Source: Limosilactobacillus oris (GTDB taxonomy: Bacteria > Bacillota > Bacilli > Lactobacillales > Lactobacillaceae). From it: 64,000 nucleotides of DNA. Below are positions 17,445 through 26,648 of this stretch, one piece after another (the stretch's first letter is position 1; each line of letters starts with the position of its first letter). Below the pieces are notes generated by a model. That model worked only from the letters and a program-made list of their open reading frames with translations, did no database searches and was not told the origin of the DNA. The stretch is from positions 1,054,001 through 1,118,000 of the forward strand of contig NZ_CP104398.1 in the NCBI RefSeq assembly GCF_025311495.1, in the 5' to 3' direction. The translations under genes and the position numbers were made by a program.

Positions 17445-18092
17445 ATGACTGTTTTTACCACTACTTTAACAGCGACAATTAACCAAACTACCGAAACGAG
17501 CGCTCGCGCCCCCTTCATTCTGCAGCTCAGCAGCGGCGACCTGCCTCTCACGACTTTCCGCTACTACCTAATTCAGGACAACCACTACCTGACGGCCTTT
17601 AACCGGCTCCACCAGGAAATTGCGACCCACTTGCCAGCAAACGAAGGCGCGATTTTAAGCCACCTCGGGGAAGGAGAAGACGCTGCCCGCCAACGGATGC
17701 ACAGGGAAATCGGCCTGGGCACACAGGAACTGCAAGAAACTCCCGTCGCCCCTAACGCATACTCCTACATCACCCATATGTACTACCAGCTAGACCGTTA
17801 CGGCGCCGCAGCTGCTATCGCCGGTCTCCTTCCCTGCTACTGGCTGTACAGTGAGCTGGCCCAGCGTTTAGCCGTCAAGCACAGCCCGGTTCACCTGTAC
17901 CAGGAGTTCTTTGACAGCTACACCGCCGCAGATTTCACTACCAGCACGGAACAAATGAAGGCGATCGTCAACCAGCAAGCCGCGAGTGTCGACGAACTTG
18001 GCCGCCAGCAAATGACCCGGGCATTTCAAATTTCCTGCTACTACGAGGAGCAGTTTTGGCAAATGGCCTTTGACCAGCAGGAATGGCAGTAG
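17445..18092 (+). CDS. tenA: TenA family thiaminase II / aminopyrimidine aminohydrolase
   Basis: 215 aa, full length and all-helical. It keeps the active-site Cys in LLPCYWLY, the early FRYYLIQDNHYL acid/Tyr region and the C-terminal YYEEQFWQMAF Glu motif. The family hydrolyses aminomethylpyrimidine in thiamin salvage. AAGGAG lies 8 nt before ATG and a TATAAT -10 at 17412-17417. No TPP riboswitch is visible in the short leader and no other thiamin genes are nearby. Confidence 0.92.
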   Translation: MTVFTTTLTATINQTTETSARAPFILQLSSGDLPLTTFRYYLIQDNHYLTAFNRLHQEIATHLPANEGAILSHLGEGEDAARQRMHREIGLGTQELQETPVAPNAYSYITHMYYQLDRYGAAAAIAGLLPCYWLYSELAQRLAVKHSPVHLYQEFFDSYTAADFTTSTEQMKAIVNQQAASVDELGRQQMTRAFQISCYYEEQFWQMAFDQQEWQ

Positions 18093-18108
18093 GCTGAAAG
18101 AAAATAAT

Positions 18109-18165
18109 AACGAACAAGGCCATAGTGCGCATCATCCCCTAATCCGCACTGTGGCCTTCGTTGTT
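18109..18165. terminator. bidirectional terminator between tenA and glycerate kinase
   Basis: AACGAACAAGGCCATAGTGCG pairs with CGCACTGTGGCCTTCGTTGTT with small internal mismatches and a ~15-nt loop. The right arm reaches the glycerate kinase stop codon. Confidence 0.7.
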
Positions 18166-19312
18166 AATTTTTCACTGTTTTGATGAGTCGAGCAACGTTT
18201 TCTGCCGTCAGTGCGATATCGTGCGGTCCATCTGCAATCGCCTGTTCCAACGGTTTTGCTCCCACGGGGGTCGCAAAAATTGCGTCCATTGCTTCTTGAC
18301 CGTATAAGCTGTCAATCCCCTTGCCAACGTTGCCGGCCAGCACAATGACCGGTGCCTGCGGAGCCACCGTCTTCGTTGCCAGTGCGACCCCATATGGCGT
18401 CTTACCAAACTTGGTCTGGAAATCAATGCCACCTTCACCGGTAAAGACCAGGTCGGCATCCACCGCCCGTTCCTTGAGCTTGGTAAATTCAACAACCAGG
18501 TCAATTCCCCGGGCCATCTCGGAATTGGTAAAGGCTATTAGACCGGTTCCAAGGCCCCCAGCGGCGCCGGCCCCCGGCCGTTGTTCAAGGTCCAGGTGGA
18601 GGTCTCGTTTAATGATCTCCGCGTAGTGGTGCAAGTTTCGGTCCAGGATGCTAACCATTTCCGGAGTTGCGCCCTTCTGCGGTCCAAATACCGCGGAAGC
18701 CCCTTCCTTCCCGGTCAATGGGTTGGTAACGTCCGATGCAATCAATACCTGGGTGGTTTGGATTCGGGGATCTAAATCACGGACATCAATCCGGGCAAGT
18801 CGGTCGAGGGCGCCACCGCCGAGCGGGAGTTCATTACCACTCGCATCCAGCAAGTGAGCACCAAGTGCTTGGGCCATCCCCGCGCCGCCGTCGTTGGTAG
18901 CTGAGCCCCCAATCCCGAGAATAATCTTTCTGACGCCATGGTTCAGTGCGTCGAGCATTAATTCTCCGGTACCATAAGTCGTCGCAATCATTGGGTTATG
19001 CGTCTGGTCGTTAACATACTGAATGCCACTAGCCTGAGCCATTTCGATTACCGCCGTCCGGCCATCACCCAAGATGCCATAGTAGGCCTCGCTCAGTTCG
19101 TTCAGCGGGTTGTGAACCCTTTTCTTCATCAGGTGGCCCCGCGTAGCATCGACTAGCGATTGGACGGTTCCCTCCCCGCCATCAGCCATGGGGACCAGCT
19201 CATAATCTGCTTTCGGAAAGATCCGGGCGACACCGGTCCGAATCGCTTCAGCTACCTGCTTGGCAGTCAGCGAACCCTTAAATGAGTCCGGTGCAATCAC
19301 AATCTTCATCAT
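18164..19312 (-). CDS. glxK: glycerate kinase
   Basis: 382 aa, full length for the GarK/GlxK family. It opens with KIVIAPDSFKGSLTA, has MADGGEGTV (~45-52), GIGGSATNDGG (~118-128), GAAGGLGTGL and TGEGGIDFQT near the C-terminus. It transfers phosphate from ATP to glycerate, feeding 2- or 3-phosphoglycerate. GGAGGAA precedes two adjacent ATGs. It is 19 bp downstream of a broken GntP-type permease that was presumably the glycerate importer. Confidence 0.93.
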   Translation of the reverse strand: MMKIVIAPDSFKGSLTAKQVAEAIRTGVARIFPKADYELVPMADGGEGTVQSLVDATRGHLMKKRVHNPLNELSEAYYGILGDGRTAVIEMAQASGIQYVNDQTHNPMIATTYGTGELMLDALNHGVRKIILGIGGSATNDGGAGMAQALGAHLLDASGNELPLGGGALDRLARIDVRDLDPRIQTTQVLIASDVTNPLTGKEGASAVFGPQKGATPEMVSILDRNLHHYAEIIKRDLHLDLEQRPGAGAAGGLGTGLIAFTNSEMARGIDLVVEFTKLKERAVDADLVFTGEGGIDFQTKFGKTPYGVALATKTVAPQAPVIVLAGNVGKGIDSLYGQEAMDAIFATPVGAKPLEQAIADGPHDIALTAENVARLIKTVKN

Positions 19313-19331
19313 AATTCCTCCTTACCGGCTA

Positions 19332-20642
19332 TTAAATCAAGTGCAGGAAACCATATAGAACCGTGGCGGTCAGACAAGCCGAGCCCCCACAAATCGCTTC
19401 GTATAAGATTCCCTGTGAGCGCTGCTTGATGTCCATGTTCATGGCGTTTGCGGTGACGTGGAAGTAGTTTCCCTGGGGCAGCTGGTCGATTACGATTGCC
19501 CCCGTGTGAACCATCGCTGCCGCTGCTAATGGCTGGACCCCAAAACCCAAAATTGCCTTGGAGAAGGAACCAGTAGCCAGGATAACACCGGTCGAAGTAG
19601 ACGCCGCGGCACCAGCCATTAAAATACCAGAAAGTGGCGCTAGGAAGACCCCGGAAATGTGACTGACCTTGATTGCGGAAATCAGTAGCTGCGGCAGGCT
19701 CGATTCGGTAATCGTCGCCCCAATTGCCCCGGCACCAATCAAGATCATGACCACCGGCGTCATCTTCACCATCCCGGTCTGGGCATATTCACGAATCCGT
19801 TTCCCCTTGTGCATTGCTAATGCCCCGATAATCGCGGCAAATGGCAGGACGTAGGTCGCGTCTAAGTCAATCGTACTCATCCAGTGCACATGCAGGAGCT
19901 AGCCAATCGGGTTAATCAATAGCAAAACAACCGCGATGATTGGCGTAACTAACGAGGAGCCCAGGGATGGCAAATCTTCTTGCTCAATCCGGGGATTATC
20001 AGCCAGGTCAGCTGGCAAGACCGCGTCACCCTTATGTTTAATCAGTGAAGCAACGATCACCGTCACGATTAACGCCACAACCGCTGGAATGAAGTCAGCA
20101 ATCATGACCTGACTGAGGTTGAGGCCAAAACCCTTCGCCGCCGCAATCGTGTTCGCGTTTGGTGAAATAATGTTGCCGGCCTTGCCACCACCAGAAAGGG
20201 CAACCAGCAGGGCGAGTTTTGAAATATGGCTCCGTTCGCCGACCTCCAGTGCAATCGGTGCCACAATTAGCACCGCGACCGGGATAAAAACGCCAACCGC
20301 GGTGATCACCATCGTGGCTAAGGCCAGGGCTAGGATCGCCATCCGGTCACCCATCTTGCCAACAATGGTCCGGGCAATCGTGTTGGCGGCCCCCGAATCC
20401 ATCATCACGCCGGCTAACACTCCGGCGGCCAGGACCCGAACGACCGTCCCCATAACACTCTGGGAACCCTTCACCAGAATATTAACGGTCTGCAACAGAC
20501 TGGCGCCACCAACCAGTGAGCCAATAATTGCACCAATAAGCAGCGAGTACACCGCATCGACTTTTCTTAAAATCAAAATAATTACAATGGCTAGGGAGTG
20601 GGACAGAACTAGTTTGTCTAGTTCGTTGTCCCACCCCCGCAA
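19332..20642 (-). pseudogene. GntP-family permease, amber codon and 5' end replaced by a repeat
   Basis: Two open segments in one frame (20642-19899 and 19896-19332) are separated by a single TAG at 19901-19899: ...LLINPIG-stop-LLHVHWMSTIDLDA... Together they make ~430 aa of a GntP/GntT-type gluconate/glycerate permease with ~12 membrane segments (e.g. LLIGAIIGSLVGG, GGGKAGNIISPNANT). The first ~16 codons (from a TTG with no ribosome site) read through the hairpin of the dispersed repeat at 20598-20634 and are not permease sequence. Both lesions point to loss of function. Next to glxK, glycerate was the likely substrate. Confidence 0.85.
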
Positions 20643-20758
20643 GGATGGCTAGGTTGGTCAAGCGCTGATAAATCAGCGTTTGAACTGCCAGCCAGCTACT
20701 GCGCTATTGCATTTTTATCTTTAAAACAGTAAAGAGACTGAGTTAATTTCCAGCCTCA
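20598..20758. repeat. dispersed repeat, copy 1
   Basis: Begins with a perfect hairpin GTGGGACA-GAACTAG-TTTGT-CTAGTTC-G-TGTCCCAC (20598-20634). The core (20652-20758) contains the dyad CAAGCGCTGATAAATCAGCG (20659-20678 and on), TGCCAGCCAGCTACTGCGC, and a terminal GACTGAGTTAATTTCCAGCCTC block. The core is ~90% identical by eye to the complement of copy 2 and to copy 3. The rest of the 20759-20973 gap shows no gene. Confidence 0.8.
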
Positions 20759-20973
20759 CCCCACCAAGAAACAAGCACAGCTTACCATCCCCTTTATCTA
20801 TCAATAATAAACACAAATTAAGAATACGCCGATTAGATTGAGAATACAATAACAAGCTGTTTAGGGAGCAGAAACATTAGGTTAATCTTGCTTTCATGTT
20901 GCTTAGTCGGGACGGCTGCCAGACCTTATCGGCCCAGTTTGTTAAGTCACATACAATCTTAAATAGTGAAAAC

Positions 20974-21015
20974 AAAAAGTGGACCGGTACCCAGCAGGCA
21001 ACCAATCCACTTTTT
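20974..21015 (-). terminator. terminator of the cop operon
   Basis: AAAAAGTGGA (20974-20983) and TCCACTTTTT (21006-21015) form a perfect 10-bp stem with a 22-nt loop, ending in U5 on the minus strand directly at the ATPase stop. Confidence 0.75.
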
Positions 21016-21016
21016 A

Positions 21017-22954
21017 TTATGCAGTTGCCGGATCATCACCGGCAATTTTGGTTTTATTGAGCAGCAGTGATGAAGTAACGACCGATACTGATGAAAATGC
21101 CATCGCCAAGGCCGCCAGCTCCGGACTGAGTTGGAAGCCGACCGCCATAAACAAGCCGGCGGCAATCGGGATCCCGACCGTGTTGTAAACCAGCGCCCAG
21201 AAGAGGTTCAGCTTAATCCGGTTAAAGGTCTTCTTGGAAATATCTAAAGCCCGTACGACCCCACGTAAATCATTTTGAACCAAGACAATGCCACCGGAAT
21301 CAATTGCGATATCCGTTCCGGAACCCATGGCGATCCCAACGTCTGCCGTCGAGAGGGCTGGGGCATCATTGATTCCGTCACCGACAAAGGCCACCTTAGC
21401 ACCCGCATTCTGGAGTTCCTTGATATGCTGGGCCTTTTCGTTTGGCAAGACGCCAGCAATCACCTGGTCGATGCCGACCTGGTCAGCAATTGCTTGAGCG
21501 ACCGCCGCATTATCACCGGTCAGCATCACCGTTTTGAGTCCCCGGGCCCTCAACTCCTTAATTGCTTCTGGCGAACTAGCCTTCGGGACATCTTGAATGG
21601 CAATTAGGCCGATAATGTTCCACGCTAAGCCAACGTAGACTACCGTCTTGGCTTCACTTTGCAGTTTCTCCGCCGTCATTTTCATTTCCCGGGAAATATT
21701 AATTTCCTCGAGGAGGCGTTCACTGCCGACGAAGGCTTCCTGACCCTGGTACTCGGCCCGGACGCCTTTCCCTTCGATGGCCGCAAATTCACGGACCTGT
21801 TCAATGTTCAAGCCATCATCCGCGGCCCGCTTCATGATTGCCGTTGCCAGCGGGTGTTCGGAGGATTCTTCTAGGCTGGCGGCAACTTGCAGAACCTGCT
21901 TAGTATCCCCGATGATATCCGTTACCTGAGGCTTACCGACAGTAATCGTCCCGGTCTTATCAAAGACGACCGTGTCCAGATCACTGACTTCCTGGAGCAC
22001 TTCCCCATTCTTGATGAGCACACCCATCTTGGCACTACGGGCGGTCCCCACCATCAGCGCCGTTGGGGTCGCCAAACCGAGCGCACATGGGCAGGCAATC
22101 ACTACCACGGATACGGCAAACAGCATCGCTTGCACTGCCGTAGCGTCGAGGAAGGAATACCAGATGACAAAAGTTAAAATGGCGATTACAAGCACCGCAG
22201 GCACGAAGATGTTAGAAATCTTGTCGGTCAGGTTCTGGATCGGGGCGTGACTCGTCTGGGCTTTCTTTACCATGTCGACAATCTGGGCCAGCATGGTATC
22301 AGAGCCGATTTTAGTGGCCTTGAAGGTAATCGTCCCGTTACTGTTGATCGTAGAACCAACGACCATATCCCCGACCTTTTTTACTACTGGAATGCTTTCC
22401 CCGGTGACCATCGACTCGTCGATAGTGGAGGAACCCGCGGTGATTTGGCCGTCAACTGGGACCTTTTCACCCGGCTTAACCCGGATTAAGTCACCAACTT
22501 GGACCCGGTCCAGCGGTACCTTAACGAATTGGCCGTCCTTCAGCACCTCAGCATCCTTGGCCTGGAGTCCCATCAGCTTGCCAAGGGCATTGGAAGCGTT
22601 GTTGTGCATTTTCTCCTCCATTGCGTCACCAAGCAGGACGAAGACGGTCACAAAGGCCGCACTTTCAAAGTAAACCGGGCGGCCGGTTACCATCGCAAAA
22701 ACACTATAAAAGTAGGCCACGGCAGTCCCGGCCGCTACCAGGGTGTTCATGTTGGCACTGTGCTTCTTAAAGGCCCCAATCGCGCTCTTCCAGTATGGGG
22801 CCGCCGAAATCAGCATGATAATGGTCGTCGTGACTAGGGCAATCCAGTTGTAGGCGGGCATCATCCAGTGAAAGGGCATCGCTAACATCTGGACGAGCAT
22901 CGGGATTGCCAGGATAAAGGAAATCCAGAAACGCTGGATGTTAGTCAGCTTCAT
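21017..22954 (-). CDS. copA: copper-exporting P1B-1 ATPase lacking N-terminal metal-binding domains
   Basis: 645 aa from [10 protein letters not shown]; this ATG overlaps the cupredoxin stop (TGATG), implying coupling. It has CPC in TM6 ([13 protein letters not shown]), DKTGT, the [11 protein letters not shown]is-Pro motif, [10 protein letters not shown], and the P1B-1 signatures YN (LVYNTVGIP) and [12 protein letters not shown] in the last two helices. These indicate Cu(I) efflux. There is no CxxC or His-rich N-terminal domain; the ORF starts at the first membrane helix. The metal-delivery domain seems to be supplied by the two upstream cupredoxins. Confidence 0.93.
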   Translation of the reverse strand: MKLTNIQRFWISFILAIPMLVQMLAMPFHWMMPAYNWIALVTTTIIMLISAAPYWKSAIGAFKKHSANMNTLVAAGTAVAYFYSVFAMVTGRPVYFESAAFVTVFVLLGDAMEEKMHNNASNALGKLMGLQAKDAEVLKDGQFVKVPLDRVQVGDLIRVKPGEKVPVDGQITAGSSTIDESMVTGESIPVVKKVGDMVVGSTINSNGTITFKATKIGSDTMLAQIVDMVKKAQTSHAPIQNLTDKISNIFVPAVLVIAILTFVIWYSFLDATAVQAMLFAVSVVVIACPCALGLATPTALMVGTARSAKMGVLIKNGEVLQEVSDLDTVVFDKTGTITVGKPQVTDIIGDTKQVLQVAASLEESSEHPLATAIMKRAADDGLNIEQVREFAAIEGKGVRAEYQGQEAFVGSERLLEEINISREMKMTAEKLQSEAKTVVYVGLAWNIIGLIAIQDVPKASSPEAIKELRARGLKTVMLTGDNAAVAQAIADQVGIDQVIAGVLPNEKAQHIKELQNAGAKVAFVGDGINDAPALSTADVGIAMGSGTDIAIDSGGIVLVQNDLRGVVRALDISKKTFNRIKLNLFWALVYNTVGIPIAAGLFMAVGFQLSPELAALAMAFSSVSVVTSSLLLNKTKIAGDDPATA

Positions 22955-23241
22955 CACTTTACGACCACCTTTCCGTGGAACATATCCATGCCGCAAGCGT
23001 AGTTGTAGGTGCCGGGCTGGTCGGTCGGAATATTAACGGTAACCTCCTTTTGGCCATCGAGCTTCACGTCGACGTCGAGGTCCTTGAAGACGACTTCATT
23101 CATGCAGCCCATGTTGTCAGAAGGAATAAATTTCAACTGCGCCGGCTTGCCCTGCTTAAAGGTCACCACCTCCGGCTTATAGCCATGGTTAGCAGCATTG
23201 ACGGCAAATTTTTTACTCTGTTCTTTTGAAAAAATACTCAT
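22954..23241 (-). CDS. stand-alone cytosolic cupredoxin, probable Cu(I) donor to CopA
   Basis: 95 aa from MSIFSKEQ (ATG overlaps the previous stop as TAATG). Single cupredoxin domain with no signal or membrane segment. It has [10 protein letters not shown] (Cys and Met), later [13 protein letters not shown] (Cys, two Met, His), the set of ligands used in CupA-type Cu(I) cupredoxins. It is 1-nt coupled to both neighbours. In S. pneumoniae the CopA N-terminal metal-binding domain is itself a cupredoxin; this gene looks like that domain encoded separately (inference). Confidence 0.8.
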   Translation of the reverse strand: MSIFSKEQSKKFAVNAANHGYKPEVVTFKQGKPAQLKFIPSDNMGCMNEVVFKDLDVDVKLDGQKEVTVNIPTDQPGTYNYACGMDMFHGKVVVK

Positions 23242-23618
23242 TATTTTACAACGACCTTTCCGTGAAACATATCCATACCACAAGCAAAATTAAACGTTTC
23301 TTTCTTATCCGTCGGGATTTTAATCGACGTCACCTTTTGTTTCGTCAAGTCTTTATTGACCCCAAGTTGCTCAAAAACGACGTGCGACAGGCAGGCCGTC
23401 GAATCATGCATCTCAAAGTTAACCTCGGCTGGGACGCCTTTTTTCAGCACCACGGTCGCCGGGGAATAGCCGCCGTCGACCACGATGGTCGCGTTTTGGA
23501 CGTCATCAACCACCGTTGACTGGCCGACCGCTTCCGTATGCTTGCCCAAGAACCACCACAGGATAAAGGCGATTGCTAACAGGCCCACAATCAGCACCAG
23601 GAGTTGACTAATATTCAT
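23241..23618 (-). CDS. membrane-anchored CupA-like cupredoxin
   Basis: 125 aa. One N-terminal membrane helix (ISQLLVLIVGLLAIAFILWW), then a cupredoxin domain with STACLSHVVF and [13 protein letters not shown]. The last ~12 residues are identical to those of the following cupredoxin, so the two arose by duplication. GAGGTG precedes ATG. It resembles pneumococcal CupA, which holds Cu(I) at the membrane for CopA. Whether the domain faces the cytosol or the outside cannot be settled from sequence. Confidence 0.8.
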   Translation of the reverse strand: MNISQLLVLIVGLLAIAFILWWFLGKHTEAVGQSTVVDDVQNATIVVDGGYSPATVVLKKGVPAEVNFEMHDSTACLSHVVFEQLGVNKDLTKQKVTSIKIPTDKKETFNFACGMDMFHGKVVVK

Positions 23619-23630
23619 TTTTTCACCTCA

Positions 23631-24071
23631 TTAACAAAAATGTTCACCCTTATACAGGCAGTTACAAGGAACTGTTTCGGGCGCCGTCCGCGCCTTTTCA
23701 TCGATCACCTTGCGCATGGTCGCCAGGTCCGTTTGCGAAACTGGAGAATCCTTCAGCAGCTGTAGCAAGATTTCACCCTTGTGCATATCACACAACTTAT
23801 CAAGAAACTGCCGCGCCATTTGCGACATCATCGCTGTCTGACTGACAGTCGGAATATAGATAAAGCGCCGCCCGTCCGGCTCGGTCCGCAACAGGCCCTT
23901 TTTCACCAACCGGCGCAGCAGGGTTTTGATTGTTGATTCGGTCCAATCACACTCAGCCTGAAGTTCAGTAATCACCTTGTTGCTGTGGGCCTTACCCAGT
24001 GTCCAGATAATCCGCATGACTTCCCACTCGGCATCTGTAATTGCACTCTCTTGTTCTACCTCGTCTTTCAT
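23631..24071 (-). CDS. copY: CopY/BlaI-family copper-responsive repressor
   Basis: 146 aa. The winged helix at ~12-80 (ITDAEWEVMRIIWTLGKAHSNKV, TESTIKTLLRRLVKKG) matches the BlaI/MecI/CopY fold. The C-terminus ends CNCLYKGEHFC, a C-x-C-x7-C version of the usual CxCx4-5CxC, with His near the missing Cys. Two cop boxes upstream and the copper genes downstream support copper-released repression. Confidence 0.92.
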   Translation of the reverse strand: MKDEVEQESAITDAEWEVMRIIWTLGKAHSNKVITELQAECDWTESTIKTLLRRLVKKGLLRTEPDGRRFIYIPTVSQTAMMSQMARQFLDKLCDMHKGEILLQLLKDSPVSQTDLATMRKVIDEKARTAPETVPCNCLYKGEHFC

Positions 24072-24097
24072 CTATTCGCCCCTCTTCCGTTTTAGTT

Positions 24098-24136
24098 TAC
24101 AATTGTAACTATAAGCTTAGTGTTTACATTTGTAAA
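24098..24136 (-). promoter_or_regulatory. cop promoter with two CopY boxes
   Basis: On the minus strand TTTACA (24136-24131), 17 nt, TATAGT (24113-24108). The cop box TACATTTGTA (24125-24134) covers the -35 and TACAATTGTA (24098-24107) lies directly after the -10; both match TACANNTGTA exactly. Confidence 0.85.
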
Positions 24137-24154
24137 CAATAAAGAATTAAAAAA

Positions 24155-24280
24155 AGAGGCTGGAAATTAACTCAACCTCTTTAATATTTTAAAGTTAGTA
24201 ATGCATCAGCGCAGTAGCTGGCTGGCAGTTCAAACGCTGATAAATCAGCGTTTGAACAACCTAGCCATCCTTGCGGAGGT
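24155..24280. repeat. dispersed repeat, copy 2 (inverted relative to copies 1 and 3)
   Basis: Starts AGAGGCTGGAAATTAACTC, contains the perfect dyad CAAACGCTGAT-AA-ATCAGCGTTTG (24231-24254) and ends CTAGCCATCCTTGCGG, the complement of copy 1. With copy 1 it brackets the cop operon as an inverted pair ~3.4 kb apart. Confidence 0.8.
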
Positions 24281-24288
24281 TCGAAGAC

Positions 24289-24332
24289 AAACGCCCCAAA
24301 TCAGCTTGCTAGCCGGTTTGGGGCGTTTTTTC
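24289..24332. terminator. strong hairpin terminator after ltaS
   Basis: AAACGCCCCAAA / TTTGGGGCGTTT, a perfect 12-bp stem, with TTTTTT on the plus strand and TTTGTC on the minus strand. The same hairpin recurs beside copy 3 at 35526-35561. Confidence 0.7.
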
Positions 24333-24351
24333 TCACTCTCATTCTCTGTCA

Positions 24352-26448
24352 TTATGGCTTCGGGAAGTTCAGCTTAGGATAATCCTTTAGCTCAGGTGCG
24401 TCCGTCGAATAGTCGTCAATCGTTGTCTGATTATTATTCTTCGTCTTCGCACTGGTTTTCTGCTTCTTTTGTGCGTCTTGCAGGTTGCGCAAGCTCTTCT
24501 TCAGGTTATAAGTGTAGTCCTTCTTATCAACCTTCTTAAAGCCTGGCAACTTGTAGAAGCGGAGCAGGTCACCGTTGACGACCCGGTCGGAGAGGCCAAG
24601 GTCCGTGGTAACGTACTTTTGAATCTTGCTAAATTCCTTCTTCTGCTTAGCTGTCGCCTTGGTAATCTGCTTACCGTTCTTGGTGTAGTAGTAGTCACCA
24701 TTGTACTTAGTGTACTTTGGCGTTACCCAGTCACCATTCCGGAATGGCACAATCTGGTTCCGTCCTGGAGAAAGCAGGTCTTGACCAAACTGAATGTAGT
24801 TTTTAGAACTGATTCCCAGCAGGTCTTCGATGGTCGGCAGCACATCGATTTCACCACCGTAAGTGTGATCAATTCCACCCTTGAGGCCTGGCATATTAAT
24901 CATAAATGGTACCTTTTGAAACATTGCCAGGTCGTAGTTGGTAACCTTCTTCTTGTGAAGGATCTGGGCAATCGCTGGCTGGTGGTTGTTGGAAATCCCG
25001 TAGTGGTCACCATACAGGATCAGAACGCTGTTTTGCCGCAGCCCGGACTTGTCCAGGTAGTCGAGGAATTCGCCGAGGGACTCATCAAGGTAGCGCGCCG
25101 TCTGTACGTACGGATCTACGGTGTCATCACCGGTGTTCCACGGCTGGATATCCTTATTTTGCTTATCCAAGATGTACGGGTAGTGGTTCGTCACCGTAAT
25201 CAGCTTCGCGTAGAACGGCTGCGGGAGCTGCTCGATATAGTGAGCACTCTCCTTCATAAAAATCTTATCCTTCATCCCGTAGCCGGCATCGTAGTCCTTG
25301 GTCTTCGGGTAGTACTCCTTGCTAAAGAAGTACTGGTAGCCAAATGACTTGTAGGCATTGTCACGGTTCCAAAAACTCGGGACATCCCCGTGGAAGGAGG
25401 CCGTCGTATAACCAAGTTTCTGATGGAGGAGGGCCGGTGCGGACTGGAAGGTATTAGTCGTGCCGTCAGTAACCATCGCGGACCCTTCTGGCAAACCGTA
25501 CAATGAGTTTTCCAGCATCATTTCCGCGTCGGCCGTCTTCCCCTGACCAACCTGGTGGAAGAAGTTATCAAAGGCCAGCGTGTCGCTCGCGTGGTAGAGC
25601 TTGTTCAGGTTTGGCATTACCTCCTGGCCATCCTGCTTATAGTCAATCATAAACTGTTGGAGACTCTCCAGGTGAATGACAAAGATATTTTTCCCCTTTG
25701 CCACCCCTTCATACTGGACGTTGGGCCCCGCGTAGTTGTGGTGGATGAAGTTCAGGACTGGTTTCAGCTGATCCTGGTCGGCCCGGGCCTTAACCACGCT
25801 ATTATGGGTGGTCTTAACCCCGTCGTAAATCGTGTAAGCCTGCAAGCCGAGGTACTTCACAATGTAGTTATTATCAAAGGTCCGCGTCAGCAGCTGGGAA
25901 CGGTCTGACTCCGCCATTCCCAAGTTCGCACCAAACAGGACGAAACCGAGGGCGGTCACCGTCATCGCATAGCGAATTTTAAAGCGCCGCATATCCACCC
26001 GGATCAAGTGGAAGAGCAATACCAGGGCAAGGATAATGACGTCCGCATAAACCAGGAAGTCCTCCGGGCGGATAATCCCCATCAAACTCTTTCCCAGGTT
26101 ATTGGAAGCCGCTCCCGACCCCTTGATCACGTTAAAGGTGATAAAGTCGGAAAACTCCCGGTAGTATAAAATATTGGAGAACAGCCAGGTTGACAGTAAT
26201 GCATTAATAATCAGCATTAGCCAATAGGACAGCCGTCCCCTAAAGTACAGCGCGATTCCCAGGAAGACCAAGGCCCCCGGGATCGTATTAAAGGCCAGTA
26301 GGAAGTGTTGCATACTCCCCTTCACGCCAAGGTTGAATTCATTCTGATATGCCCAGTAACTCTTAATACAGAATAAGAGCACGACGAGCAGAAAGAACCC
26401 GAGCTTAGTATTTAAGCCGCGGCGCAACTTCTGCAACGCTGTTTTCAT
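24352..26448 (-). CDS. ltaS: lipoteichoic acid synthase family protein
   Basis: 698 aa. Five membrane helices in the first ~190 residues, then an extracellular sulfatase-like domain: IHLESLQQF (metal Glu), VGQGKTADAE (catalytic Thr), FHGD, NHYPY and YGDHYG (metal Asp/His). It polymerises glycerol phosphate from phosphatidylglycerol onto the lipoteichoic acid anchor. The Lys/Asn-rich C-terminal ~70 residues extend beyond the core enzyme. Monocistronic, with GAGGAAC before ATG. Confidence 0.93.
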   Translation of the reverse strand: MKTALQKLRRGLNTKLGFFLLVVLLFCIKSYWAYQNEFNLGVKGSMQHFLLAFNTIPGALVFLGIALYFRGRLSYWLMLIINALLSTWLFSNILYYREFSDFITFNVIKGSGAASNNLGKSLMGIIRPEDFLVYADVIILALVLLFHLIRVDMRRFKIRYAMTVTALGFVLFGANLGMAESDRSQLLTRTFDNNYIVKYLGLQAYTIYDGVKTTHNSVVKARADQDQLKPVLNFIHHNYAGPNVQYEGVAKGKNIFVIHLESLQQFMIDYKQDGQEVMPNLNKLYHASDTLAFDNFFHQVGQGKTADAEMMLENSLYGLPEGSAMVTDGTTNTFQSAPALLHQKLGYTTASFHGDVPSFWNRDNAYKSFGYQYFFSKEYYPKTKDYDAGYGMKDKIFMKESAHYIEQLPQPFYAKLITVTNHYPYILDKQNKDIQPWNTGDDTVDPYVQTARYLDESLGEFLDYLDKSGLRQNSVLILYGDHYGISNNHQPAIAQILHKKKVTNYDLAMFQKVPFMINMPGLKGGIDHTYGGEIDVLPTIEDLLGISSKNYIQFGQDLLSPGRNQIVPFRNGDWVTPKYTKYNGDYYYTKNGKQITKATAKQKKEFSKIQKYVTTDLGLSDRVVNGDLLRFYKLPGFKKVDKKDYTYNLKKSLRNLQDAQKKQKTSAKTKNNNQTTIDDYSTDAPELKDYPKLNFPKP

Positions 26449-26648
26449 TGATTAGTTCCTCCATAAAAAGTATCAGCATTAACAATAATACATTCTAAGC
26501 GTTAAAGGCAATTGACAAAAGCCTATTTTTCAAAAATTTTAAGATTACGGGCAACTTTTTCGCCGGCACCGCTTACAGCCACTTACGCTTCCCGCGTGAA
26601 GATGTTAAGATTGGTGGTTGTAATTTGTGGAAGGGGAAATCGGATACC

